From: Pyxidicoccus xibeiensis | Lineage (GTDB): Bacteria > Myxococcota > Myxococcia > Myxococcales > Myxococcaceae | NCBI RefSeq assembly: GCF_024198175.1 | Contig: NZ_JAJVKV010000001.1 | Coordinates: forward strand, 1,240,001 to 1,304,000 | DNA: 64,000 nucleotides | Reading direction: 5' to 3' | In this document: positions 53,192 to 61,400 of the stretch, piece after piece | Position numbering within the stretch: position 1 is the first letter of the stretch | Layout of the letters: every line of letters starts with the position of its first letter | Program-made: the position numbers and the translations under genes | Notes under the pieces: model-generated | What the model was told of the DNA's origin: nothing | Databases searched by the model: none | What the model saw: only the letters and a program-made list of their open reading frames with translations

Positions 53192-55410
53192 CAGCGCTGC
53201 TCCATCTGGTTCTCGACGAGCGAGCGGTAGCGCCCGCCGGGAATGGCGACCAGCTCGTCGTGGGTGCCCTCTTCCACCACGCGGCCCTTGTCGAGGACGA
53301 CAATCTTGTCCGCGCGGCGCACGGTGGACAGCCGGTGGGCCACGACGACGAGCGTGCGGCCGGCGGCCTCCCGCTGGAGGGCCTCGGTAATCGCGCGCTC
53401 CAGCTCCGCGTCCAGGTGGCTGGTGGCCTCGTCGAGGAAGAGCACGCGCGGGTCCCGGTAGATGGCGCGGGCGAGCTGCAGGCGCTGCTCCTCGCCGCCG
53501 GACAGGCGCACACCGGCCTCGCCAATCTTCGTCTTCAGCCCGTTGGGCAGCTCCAGGAGCGAGTCCAGGCACGCGGTGCGCGCGGCGTGCAGCAGCCGGT
53601 CCGGGTCCGGGGTGTCGTCGCCCAGGGCGATGTTCTCCGCCAGCGTGCCGTCGAAGATGTCCGTCTTCTGGAACACGAAGGCCACCGAGCGGCGCAGGGC
53701 CGTGGGGTCGATGGATTCAATTGGCCTGCCGTCATAGAGCACGCGGCCGTGCTGTGGCCGGTAGAGGCCGTACAGCACCTGGGTGAGCGTCGTCTTGCCC
53801 GCGCCCGAGCGGCCCACCACCGCCGTCATCTTCCCGGCCGGAATGGTGAAGCTCACGCCGTCCAGCACGGGCGGCTCGTTGGGAGAGCCGTAGCGGAAGG
53901 TGACGTCCTCCAGCTTCAGCTCTGGCGCGTGCGTCAGGGCGCCGGTGGCGGGCACCGCGTCGTCGCGCAGCTCGGGCTCGGCGTCGTAGACGATGTCCAC
54001 GCGGCGCAGGGAGATGAACACGTCCTGGAGCTGGTGGATGAACATCACCAGGTTCTGCATCGGCGCGAGCACCAGGCCGAGGATGGCGAGCGTGGCCACC
54101 ATCTGGCCGAGCGAGAGCTGGCCCGCGAGCACCAGGTGCGCCTCGTACACGAGGATGCCCACGTACACGGACTGGTTGACGAGCTGCGCGCCGGAGGTGT
54201 GCAGCGTGTCGTGCAGCCAGATGCGGCGCCCGGCCTCCACCTCGCGCGCCTGGAGTTTTTCCCAGCGGGCGCGGGCCTGGCGCTCGGCGCCGCACGCCTT
54301 GAGCGTCTGGATGCCGCCGAGCATCTGCATCTCCAGGCGGCTGGCGTCCGCGGCCACGCGGAAGCGCTGGTGGTCCAGCACGGTGCGCCGGGGCATGAGC
54401 AGCAGCGTCCACACCGTGTAGACAGTGGCGCCCGTCAGGAAGATGCCGAAGACGGTGGCGTCGTAGAGGAAGAGCACCACGCCGTAGCCCACCAGCATGA
54501 TGAGGTCGAGGAGCACCGAGACGGAGGCGCCCTGGAGGATGCGGCGGATGCGCTGGTGGTCCTCGATGCGCTGGAGCAAGTCACCCCGGTGGCGCCGGGC
54601 GAAGAACGACACTGGCAGCGACAACAGGCGCTTCCAGAACTGCGCCAGCAGCAGCACCGAGTAGCCGCTGGACAGCATGAAGAGGCCCGTGCCGCGTGCC
54701 ACCGTCACCAGCACCTGGGACACCAGCAGCACGCCCAGGCCCACGCCCACGGCGGTCAGCAGCGTCACGTCGCGGCCACCCACCGCCTTGTCCACCAGTC
54801 CCTGGATGAGGAAGGGCTGAGTGAGTGCGAGGGCCTGGAGGAGCACCGTGGTGAGCAGCACCTGGAACAGCAGCACGCGGTAGCGCAGCAGGCCCCGGCC
54901 GAAGCGGCGCAGGCTGCCGAGGCCCTTCCGTGCGACGGGCGCACCGGGGACCTCGACGGGACGGAAGAGGGCCTCGGTGGGCTCCAGCGTGAGGAGGATG
55001 CCGTTCCAGTGGTCTGCCAGCTGCGCGCGCGGGATGCGGCGCAGGCCCAGCGCCGGGTCTCCGATGAGGGCTTCTTTCGGCGTCAGCTTGTAGAGGACGA
55101 CGAAGTGGTTCTCCTCCCAGTGGAGGATGGCGGGCAGCATGGCGCGGCCCTCCTCGTCATCCAGGTCGGAGAAGTCCTCCACCAGGAAGCCCCGGGCCTT
55201 GAAGCCGACCTTCTCCGCGGTGGTGGACAGGTCGAGCAGGGTGACGCCGCCCGTCTGCACATGGGCCAGCTCCTTCAGGAAGGCCAGGTCGTGGCGGCCG
55301 CCGTGGTACGCGGAGACCATCTCCAGGCAGGCAGGGCCACAGTCGGCTTCCTCGAGCTGACGGCGGAGCGGGTACGGTTGCAGGACGGTGGCGAGCCGGG
55401 AGCGGGACAC
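53191..55410 (-). CDS. Peptidase-containing ABC transporter (C39 bacteriocin-type exporter)
   Basis: 739 residues, GTG start. N-terminal C39 protease: Cys24 (EADCGPAC), His102 (ENHFVVLYK) and Asp118 (IGDPALG). Then six membrane helices, and an ATPase with GRSGAGKTTL, LSGGEEQRLQ, VLFLDEATSHLD and the VVAHRLST switch His. Such proteins cut a leader peptide after a Gly-Gly and export the peptide. It is convergent to the graspetide pair, with the downstream small membrane protein in the gap. No precursor with an evident Gly-Gly site was found nearby. Confidence 0.93.
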   Translation of the reverse strand: MSRSRLATVLQPYPLRRQLEEADCGPACLEMVSAYHGGRHDLAFLKELAHVQTGGVTLLDLSTTAEKVGFKARGFLVEDFSDLDDEEGRAMLPAILHWEENHFVVLYKLTPKEALIGDPALGLRRIPRAQLADHWNGILLTLEPTEALFRPVEVPGAPVARKGLGSLRRFGRGLLRYRVLLFQVLLTTVLLQALALTQPFLIQGLVDKAVGGRDVTLLTAVGVGLGVLLVSQVLVTVARGTGLFMLSSGYSVLLLAQFWKRLLSLPVSFFARRHRGDLLQRIEDHQRIRRILQGASVSVLLDLIMLVGYGVVLFLYDATVFGIFLTGATVYTVWTLLLMPRRTVLDHQRFRVAADASRLEMQMLGGIQTLKACGAERQARARWEKLQAREVEAGRRIWLHDTLHTSGAQLVNQSVYVGILVYEAHLVLAGQLSLGQMVATLAILGLVLAPMQNLVMFIHQLQDVFISLRRVDIVYDAEPELRDDAVPATGALTHAPELKLEDVTFRYGSPNEPPVLDGVSFTIPAGKMTAVVGRSGAGKTTLTQVLYGLYRPQHGRVLYDGRPIESIDPTALRRSVAFVFQKTDIFDGTLAENIALGDDTPDPDRLLHAARTACLDSLLELPNGLKTKIGEAGVRLSGGEEQRLQLARAIYRDPRVLFLDEATSHLDAELERAITEALQREAAGRTLVVVAHRLSTVRRADKIVVLDKGRVVEEGTHDELVAIPGGRYRSLVENQMEQR

Positions 55411-55561
55411 GGGCAGGTCGGTATCACGGAGGGGTGGTACGGGGCATGGCGGGGCTTCACGGCACGGCCGCTCGGAGCCTCGTCGCGGATACGGGCCGAG
55501 ACGTCCGATGTGGCAACGCGGCGGAGGCGTACGGGCGGTGGGGCGCCCGGCTGCACAGCAG

Positions 55562-55711
55562 TCCGTATTGAAATCTACGACCTCAGCCTACGTGACAGGA
55601 ACCCATTACTCGGGATGGACTTATGGATACTCGTGCACTGCGTTCCAGGGTTCACCGGCGTGTAGCGGCTCGTACTGCCATGGCTGGTGCGAAGTATCAG
55701 TCGAGGTGTGA
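55562..55711 (+). pseudogene. Orphan toxin-gene 3' tail upstream of the double-CXXCG immunity gene
   Basis: 49 codons ending at TGA 55711 encode a Tyr/Trp/Cys-rich peptide (GTHYSGWTYGYSC, SPACSGSYCHGWC). The stop is directly followed by the ATG of the immunity gene at 55712, as expected for a toxin-immunity pair. No start or signal peptide precedes it, and GC is lower than around it, so it is more likely the remnant of a lost SitA-like toxin gene than a full gene. A free short peptide gene cannot be excluded. Confidence 0.5.
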
Positions 55712-56434
55712 ATGAAGTTCTACGAGGTTCGCGAAGACGCGGACACCCAGCACACGGGAACCATCGATGGTGTGAGCCCATGGTGCATTCCCAGCGTCGC
55801 GTGCGCGCTGTGCGGTGGGCATGGCGGCCTCGGCGAGGCGTACTCGACGGTGGACCTCTCCGGTTTCCCGGAGCGAGGATTGCTGGAAGAAGCTCGGAGC
55901 CTCGAAGAGATATCGCTGGAGACGTACCAGGAACTCTGCGAGCTGCTGCGGCCTCGGGTTCCCGCCGGAGCCCCGCTGGTGCCGGGGACCCAGCTCGGCC
56001 CAGTCACCGGGAAGTCCTCGGGGCGCTTCGGCGACTTCTACTTCCAGGCGCCCTGGGCGCTGTGGGCCTCACGTGAAACGCTGGAGAAGCTCCAGGCCTC
56101 GGGCATGCGTGGCCTCCACGGCGCTCCGGGAGACCTGCGCTACCGGGGCAAGCACCCGCCGGAGCTGTTCGACCTGGAGATCCAGGTGCGTGGGAGCCTT
56201 CATCCCTCGTGTTACCCATCGAGCTGGCAGGCGCCCTGTAGCCGGTGTGGCAGCCATCGGAACAGTTACCCGGCGGAGGCCCCGGTACTGGATGGGACGA
56301 CCCTGCCAGAAGACGGGGACCTCTTCCGCCTTCGCGAGTTCGAGACCATCATCATCGCGAATGAGCGCTTCGTCGACGCAGTGAAGCGACTCCAGCTCGG
56401 CGACATCCTGTTCCGTGAGCTGCTGGTCCGCTGA
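55712..56434 (+). CDS. Double-CXXCG motif immunity protein (SitI6-like)
   Basis: 240 residues. Starts MKFYEVREDA. It has two CXXCG-type motifs, CALCGG near 31-35 and CSRCG at 176-180, which probably bind one zinc; this pattern defines a myxobacterial family known as immunity partners of the SitA6 lipoprotein toxins spread by outer-membrane exchange. The toxin gene should precede it directly; here only a truncated tail remains. It could keep the cell resistant to kin that still hold the toxin. Confidence 0.8.
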   Translation: MKFYEVREDADTQHTGTIDGVSPWCIPSVACALCGGHGGLGEAYSTVDLSGFPERGLLEEARSLEEISLETYQELCELLRPRVPAGAPLVPGTQLGPVTGKSSGRFGDFYFQAPWALWASRETLEKLQASGMRGLHGAPGDLRYRGKHPPELFDLEIQVRGSLHPSCYPSSWQAPCSRCGSHRNSYPAEAPVLDGTTLPEDGDLFRLREFETIIIANERFVDAVKRLQLGDILFRELLVR

Positions 56435-56513
56435 CGTCCCGCAGTCCTGATAGTGCCATGGGAAAAACGGTACTCCTCGGCTGGCCGGTGGGACCACGCT
56501 AACGGTGGCCCCT

Positions 56514-56894
56514 TTACGATTCGTCATCCAAAGCGTCGAGCTGTGTCCGGATGATCTCCCGATAGTGCGGAACGACTTCGACTGCGAGCACATCCATCAG
56601 CAGCTTGCGCGCTGCCTCCGTATCACCAGCTTCCTGGCATCGAGCAGAATCTACCAACGCGCGCGACAGGCGACGCGACCCCATGCGAATGCGCTTCGCA
56701 ATCTCCTTCAGCAGCTCAGCCGCGCTCGCTTCGCTGAGGAGCGCCCGCTCAGCCTCTTCTGGCGTGATGGCAACATCTGACGAAGTGTCCATGAGGAGGG
56801 CGCGAACTTCATCCGTGAGCGAGAACGACTGCCCCTGCTCGGTGACGCGACGGTCCAGTTCCCTGATTGCCTCCCAGGCTCGCGGGTCGGGCAT
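56514..56894 (-). CDS. DUSAM-domain (DUF2379) protein
   Basis: 126 residues from the ATG at 56894, with AGGAG 8 bases upstream. The family signature is clear: FSLTDEVRALL, VAITPEEAERAL, RMGSRRLSRALVDS and the end DVLAVEVVPHYREI. Members are short, helical and restricted to myxobacteria; their function is unknown. It lies 11 bp downstream of the Cys-rich lipoprotein gene on the same strand and is likely its partner, perhaps an immunity protein. Confidence 0.82.
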   Translation of the reverse strand: MPDPRAWEAIRELDRRVTEQGQSFSLTDEVRALLMDTSSDVAITPEEAERALLSEASAAELLKEIAKRIRMGSRRLSRALVDSARCQEAGDTEAARKLLMDVLAVEVVPHYREIIRTQLDALDDES

Positions 56895-56905
56895 ACATCT
56901 TTCTC

Positions 56906-57292
56906 CTAGGGACGTGGGTAACACAGTTCGAACGGCCACTGACGCTGGCCCTCACAGTTGCGGAAGCAGGCGTAACAGTCCCCCGACCATCGCGGCTTCT
57001 TCTGGCTCTTGCAGAGGACGTAGGTATCGATGCAGTGCTGTCGCCAGCCCTCGTCGGGGTCGTCCTCGGCATCGACGGATGAGAGGGTTGCTGCCGTGGC
57101 CGCGGCGGAGCCTGCCGCAAGGATGGCGGCGGCCTCGGATGTCGAGAGCCCGCACGCTTCAGGATTGCCAGGGTGTCGTTGCAGGCAGCATGTCTCGGAG
57201 TCCAGGCAGGTGCCCGCAGTGGCGCAACTCATGGTGAGCCCAACAAGAGTCACCACAGCAAGATGGGCTTTCGTAGCTGCCATGGCGCTCAT
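56906..57292 (-). CDS. Small Cys-rich lipoprotein, DUSAM partner
   Basis: 128 residues with a signal ending LTMSC (Cys near 23). The mature part has ten or more Cys in pairs (CCLQRHPGNPEAC; CIDTYVLCK; CYACFRNC; ELCYPRP), implying several disulfides in the periplasm or outside the cell. No family is assigned. The tight pairing with a DUSAM gene resembles toxin-immunity layouts, but a toxin role is conjecture. Of two possible starts (57292 and 57283), neither has a clear ribosome site. Confidence 0.65.
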   Translation of the reverse strand: MSAMAATKAHLAVVTLVGLTMSCATAGTCLDSETCCLQRHPGNPEACGLSTSEAAAILAAGSAAATAATLSSVDAEDDPDEGWRQHCIDTYVLCKSQKKPRWSGDCYACFRNCEGQRQWPFELCYPRP

Positions 57293-57359
57293 CGTAGGCT
57301 GACCCGAACCTCAGTCCACGATGCCGGTCAGAATCCAACACCCGCTGGCCTCATGCCGA

Positions 57360-58589
57360 CTATGGCGACGGAGGCTCCGCCGGCTTCACAGGCGCCACCG
57401 CCGCCGCGGGCGCCGGAGCCACGGGCACCACCTGGCTTCCGCCCCCCGCCACCGGCTTCTCCTCCTTCCGCGGCTCCCCCATCTGCTCCAGGTCCTCGCG
57501 GTTGTTCAGCGAGAACCGCACCAGCGCGCGGAGGATGCGGTTGCGCTTCACGTTGCCCAGCACCTCGCGCAAGTCCTCGTACACAGTCGGGTCGCTGATG
57601 AGCCCGCCCACCGTGCCGTCTCCCTTCGCCACGGTGGACGTAATCTTCTTCAGGTCCGCCGCCGCGCTGCCCAGGTCCGCGAACATGCCGCTCGCGTCGC
57701 CGTACACCAGCTGGTGCACCGCCCCGTTCTCGCTCTTCTTCGCGTCCTCGATGAGCCCCGCCAGCTGCCCCGCCGCCGCGCCCAGCTCGCGCAGCGCCGT
57801 CGCGCCCTCGTCACCGTAGATGAGCGCGTGCGCCGTGCCGTCACCCGTGCGCACCTCGCGCAGCAGCGCCTCCAGGTGCCCCACCGCGCCGTCCACCCGC
57901 TGCGCCGCCTGCGACGTGTTCGCCAGCAGCGTGCGCACCTCGCGCCCCGCCGCCTTGTCGTAGATGAGCGCGTGCAGCACGCCGTCGCCCTTCTCCACCT
58001 CTTCCAGCAGCGTCGCGAGGCTCGACAGGCTCCGCGCCACGTCCTTCGCCAGCGCCGGGTCCGCGTACGCCTCCGCCGCCACCCGCAGCGACTTGCTGAT
58101 GGCCTGCGTGTCCTCCATCACCCGCCCCGCGCTCGACAGCAGCGAGGAGATGTCCCCCCCCGCCGACGACTTCAGCACCCCGCCCGACTCCACCGGCGGC
58201 GCCGTGGGACTGCCCAGGGAGATATCCACCGCCTTGTCCCCCAGCACGCCCATGCTCGCCAGCTGCGCCACCGAGTCCGCCCGCACGCGGTCCATGTACT
58301 TCGTGGACACCCGGAGCCGCACCTCCAGCCGAGGGTCCTTCGGGTCCTGGGAGAAGTAGATGCCCGTCACCTTCCCCACCTCCAGCCCTCCCAGCCACAC
58401 GGGAGACTGGTCGTTCAACCCCTGCACGTTGGTGAAGTACGCGCGGTACACCGCCTGCCGCTCGAACAGGCGCGACTCCTGGCCGATGAAGAGCACCACC
58501 ACGCCCGCCACCGCCAGCCCCATGGCAACGAACAGCCCCGCGCGCAGCGCCAGCCGGCGCTCGCCCGAGGCGGAGGTGAACAGGCTCAT
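57360..58589 (-). CDS. mlaD: MCE/MlaD-family lipid-transport protein
   Basis: 409 residues from the ATG at 58589. A membrane helix at about 15-36 leads into the MCE domain (about 43-130: YRAYFTNVQGLNDQSPVWLGGLEVGKV). The C-terminal part holds four repeats of the type GDGxxHALIYD followed by helices, which may build a channel or needle for lipids. In the Mla system MlaD binds phospholipid at the inner membrane complex. It overlaps the ATPase gene by four bases. Last of four genes; no MlaB, MlaC or MlaA is present here. Confidence 0.9.
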   Translation of the reverse strand: MSLFTSASGERRLALRAGLFVAMGLAVAGVVVLFIGQESRLFERQAVYRAYFTNVQGLNDQSPVWLGGLEVGKVTGIYFSQDPKDPRLEVRLRVSTKYMDRVRADSVAQLASMGVLGDKAVDISLGSPTAPPVESGGVLKSSAGGDISSLLSSAGRVMEDTQAISKSLRVAAEAYADPALAKDVARSLSSLATLLEEVEKGDGVLHALIYDKAAGREVRTLLANTSQAAQRVDGAVGHLEALLREVRTGDGTAHALIYGDEGATALRELGAAAGQLAGLIEDAKKSENGAVHQLVYGDASGMFADLGSAAADLKKITSTVAKGDGTVGGLISDPTVYEDLREVLGNVKRNRILRALVRFSLNNREDLEQMGEPRKEEKPVAGGGSQVVPVAPAPAAAVAPVKPAEPPSP

Positions 58590-59407
58590 GACTCGCCTCC
58601 CGGCAGCAGCTCGGCCCGGCGCGCGTCCAGGAAGGCGCGCACCTCCGGCACCGTGGAGCGCCGGATGTCCTCCCGCGTGCCCACCTGGACGATGCGCCGG
58701 TTGGCCAGCATCGCCAGCCGGTCTCCCACCGCGAAGGCGCTCACCATGTCGTGCGTCACCACGATGGAGGTGCAGCCGAGCTTCGTCTTCATCGAGTTGA
58801 TCATCTCGTTGATGGACTGCGTCGTGACGGGGTCCAGCCCCGTGGTGGGCTCGTCCCAGAGGATGACCTCCGGGTTCGTCGCGATGGCCCGAGCCAGCCC
58901 CACCCGCTTCTTCATGCCGCCGGACAAGTCGGACGGCTTCAGCGCCTCCGTGCCCGGCAGGTTCACCCACTCCAGCTTCTCCGCCACCCGCTGGCGCACC
59001 TCGTCCGCCGGCATGTCCGGGAAGTGCTCGCGCAGCGGATACGCCACGTTCTCCCCCACGCTCAGCGAGTCGAAGAGCGCCGCCCCCTGGAACACCATGG
59101 CCACGTGCCGGCGCAGCGGGATGAACTGCTCCTCCGAGAAGCCCGTCAGGTCATGCCCCTGGAAGAGGATGCGCCCCGTGTCCGGCTTCAACAGGCCGAT
59201 GAGGCAGCGCAGCAGCACGCTCTTGCCCGTGCCCGAGCCCCCCATCACCACCAGCGTCTCCCCCGCGCGCACGTCCAGCTCCACGTCGTCGTAGACGCGC
59301 TTGGCGCCGAACGACTTCGTCAGGTGCTCGAAGTGGATGAGCTGCTCGCCCGGCTGGGGCGTGTTGAACTCGAAGGCGGGCGCCTGCTTTCGTCGGGCGG
59401 AGCGCAT
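58586..59407 (-). CDS. mlaF: MlaF-type ABC ATPase of lipid transport
   Basis: 273 residues. Walker A GGSGTGKSVLLRC, Q-loop VFQGAALF, signature LSGGMKKRVGLARA, Walker B EVILWDEPTTGLDP and switch VVTHDM are all intact. This is the MlaF/Ttg2A group that powers lipid movement by MlaE and MlaD. The permease gene precedes it with a 4-bp gap and the MCE gene follows with a 4-base overlap. Confidence 0.94.
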   Translation of the reverse strand: MRSARRKQAPAFEFNTPQPGEQLIHFEHLTKSFGAKRVYDDVELDVRAGETLVVMGGSGTGKSVLLRCLIGLLKPDTGRILFQGHDLTGFSEEQFIPLRRHVAMVFQGAALFDSLSVGENVAYPLREHFPDMPADEVRQRVAEKLEWVNLPGTEALKPSDLSGGMKKRVGLARAIATNPEVILWDEPTTGLDPVTTQSINEMINSMKTKLGCTSIVVTHDMVSAFAVGDRLAMLANRRIVQVGTREDIRRSTVPEVRAFLDARRAELLPGGES

Positions 59408-59411
59408 GGCG

Positions 59412-60209
59412 TCACAGGTACAGCGTCAGCTTGGTGATGAAGAAGTCCGCCAGGCACACCGTGACGGAGGTAATCGCCACCGTCTGCGTGGTGGCGCGGC
59501 CCACGCCCTCGGTGCCGCCCTCCACGGTGAGGCCCTTGAAGCAGCCCACCAGCCCGATGATGACGCCGAACACCGCGCCCTTGAACACGCCGGAGACGAA
59601 GTCCTCCATGAAGACGGCGGCCAGCGCCCCCTGGAAGAAGAGGTCGAACGTAATCGCATACTGCAGGCGCACCACCAGCGCACCGGCGACCAGGCCGATG
59701 ACGTCCGCGAAGATGGTGAGCACCGGCATCACCAGCAGGCACGCCAGCACGCGCGGCACCACCAGCTTGCGCAGCGGGTCCGCCCCCAGCGCACGGATGG
59801 CGTCCACCTGCTCCGTCACCGTCATGGAGCCCAGCTCCGCGGCGATGCCGCTGCCGATGCGCGCCCCCACCGTGAGCGCGGTGAGCACCGGCGCCAGCTC
59901 GCGGAACAGCGTGAGCACCACCACGCGCCCCACCGTGTACTGCACGCCGAAGCGCGCCAGGAAGTAGGCGAACTGCAGCGAGATGACGAGCCCCGCGAAG
60001 GTGGCCGTCAGCACCGCAATCGGCAGCGAGCGCACCCCCAGCGACTCCGTGTGGTAGACGAGCGCGCTCCAGTTGTACGGCGGGCGCACCGCGCGGCTGA
60101 AGACCTGCCCCGTCATCAGGGCCATGGCCCCCAGCGACGACAGGTGCACCTTCGCGCGCTCCACCAGGCCCGGACGCTCGGCACCGGCCTCCACGGGGGG
60201 CGACATCAT
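59412..60209 (-). CDS. mlaE: MlaE-type permease of lipid transport
   Basis: 265 residues with five to six membrane helices. The conserved MlaE signature AAELGSMTVTEQVDAIRALG is intact, as is the later YAITFDLFFQGALAAVF region. It forms the inner-membrane channel with MlaF and MlaD and moves phospholipids between inner and outer membranes. The start at 60209 overlaps the upstream lipoprotein stop by four bases (an internal ATG follows directly). Confidence 0.93.
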   Translation of the reverse strand: MMSPPVEAGAERPGLVERAKVHLSSLGAMALMTGQVFSRAVRPPYNWSALVYHTESLGVRSLPIAVLTATFAGLVISLQFAYFLARFGVQYTVGRVVVLTLFRELAPVLTALTVGARIGSGIAAELGSMTVTEQVDAIRALGADPLRKLVVPRVLACLLVMPVLTIFADVIGLVAGALVVRLQYAITFDLFFQGALAAVFMEDFVSGVFKGAVFGVIIGLVGCFKGLTVEGGTEGVGRATTQTVAITSVTVCLADFFITKLTLYL

Positions 60210-60715
60210 CTCGCGCGCTCCGCTTCGAAGCCCGCCAGCAGCCCCTCGAAGTCCGCCAGCCGCGCCTCGGCGAGCGCCGGCGGTGCCACATACGAGAAGT
60301 CGAACACGCAGTTGTCCTTCTTCAGCACCACCAGCTCCAACTGCACCGGCACCCCATCCAGCTTCGCCAGGAAGCGGCTGCGCAGCGCCTCGCGTCCGGC
60401 CAGCGGGACGACCTGCTGCGACACCTCCTGCCGCTCCGTGAAGCCCGCGAGCAGGTGCCGGGTGAGCACGGGCAGCGGCGGGTCGTCATGCCCCTCGCAC
60501 GTGGCGTTGACGGACAGCGCGCGGCCGGTGCCCTCTTCGGAGAAGGCGAGGTCGTTGCCCTCCAGCCACACCCGGCGCCAGTGCTCGGGCAGCTGGCCCA
60601 CGCGGTAGCGCACGTCCGGCTTCGTCAGCACGGAGTCCTCGAAGCTCATGCGGCGACAGCCCGCGATGGGCAGGTGCGACAGGAGCAACAGGAGCAGCAA
60701 CATCGTCCGCGACAT
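60206..60715 (-). CDS. Lipoprotein of the Mla operon
   Basis: 169 residues. The signal ends LPIAGC with Cys20, placing it on a membrane. The sequence is not MlaA or MlaC by motif. It has a C-terminal stretch (CVFDFSYVAPPALAEARLADFEGLL) typical of small proteins that bind lipid-like ligands, but no family is assigned. As first gene of an operon with MlaE, MlaF and MlaD, linked by overlaps, it may be an auxiliary subunit like PqiC or an outer-membrane acceptor. Confidence 0.7.
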   Translation of the reverse strand: MSRTMLLLLLLLSHLPIAGCRRMSFEDSVLTKPDVRYRVGQLPEHWRRVWLEGNDLAFSEEGTGRALSVNATCEGHDDPPLPVLTRHLLAGFTERQEVSQQVVPLAGREALRSRFLAKLDGVPVQLELVVLKKDNCVFDFSYVAPPALAEARLADFEGLLAGFEAERAR

Positions 60716-61013
60716 GGCACCGTTCTTCGTGTCGGCTCTTCCGGCCCGCTGCGCGAGCAGACATGCGTCACCCGGGCCGCCGCCGCAAGGATTTCCACAC
60801 CCCGAAACGTCCACTGTCACACCTCGCGCGCCGTATTCCCGCGCCCGCGACAGCCCGTGTCCGTCCGCCCCGTGCCCAATCAGTCGCGGAGGGCCTCCGG
60901 GCCAGGGGAGTCCCCCACCCGCGCGCCGGGCCGCATCTTCCTTCCAGCACCCATCCGCGCAGCGTGGCTGCCCGCTCTCCCCCGCGGCGCGGCTTCCGGG
61001 TGAGGAGGACACG
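60716..61013. other. 298-bp divergent intergenic region
   Basis: It lies between the Mla lipoprotein and the membrane protein at 61014. GC-rich, with a GAGGAGG ribosome site for the plus-strand gene at its end. No clear promoter, hairpin or small gene was identified. Confidence 0.5.
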
Positions 61014-61400
61014 ATGGACGGTGGACTCGCGATATTCGGCTTCGGGCTGTTCCTGATGGGAATCGCCAACCTGTACGCGCGGACGTCCTACTGGATGGCG
61101 TGGGTGATGCTCGCCCTGTCGCTGGTGTCCATGGGCATGGCCTTCAGCGAGTCGAAGCGGCTGCGCGAGGTGTCGCTGGGCCTGGGCGTGGCGATGCTGG
61201 TGCTGTCGGGCGTGGCGCTGGCCACGGAGACGCCCTGGTGGCTGGCCCTGGGCGCGTTCCTCTTCGCCGTGGCCTACGGCGTGCTGTGGGCGGAGTACCG
61301 CTTCCCCTTCTTCGAGCACGTCAGCCCCGAGGAGGCGAAGGCCCACGCCCCCGCGCGGCGCATCCACTGGCCGTGGCAGCGGCGGCGCGTCACTCCGTGA
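61014..61400 (+). CDS. Small membrane protein
   Basis: 128 residues; GAGGAGG lies about 6 bases upstream. Three to four hydrophobic helices (IFGFGLFLMGIANLYA, MAWVMLALSLVSMGMAF, LGVAMLVLSGVALA, WLALGAFLFAVAYGVLW) and a basic tail. No family recognised. The 3' end overlaps the convergent recF gene by 11 bp. Confidence 0.68.
   Translation: MDGGLAIFGFGLFLMGIANLYARTSYWMAWVMLALSLVSMGMAFSESKRLREVSLGLGVAMLVLSGVALATETPWWLALGAFLFAVAYGVLWAEYRFPFFEHVSPEEAKAHAPARRIHWPWQRRRVTP

Noticed and set aside
53191..55410. The C39 exporter as a firm member of the graspetide cluster
   Set aside because: Opposite strand, convergent, and the precursor has no Gly-Gly site; kept as an open question only.
55388..55561. 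5' part of the frame ending at 55711, as one 107-residue gene
   Set aside because: Its first part overlaps the start region of the C39 exporter and has shadow-like Arg/Gly composition; only the last 49 codons look like a remnant.
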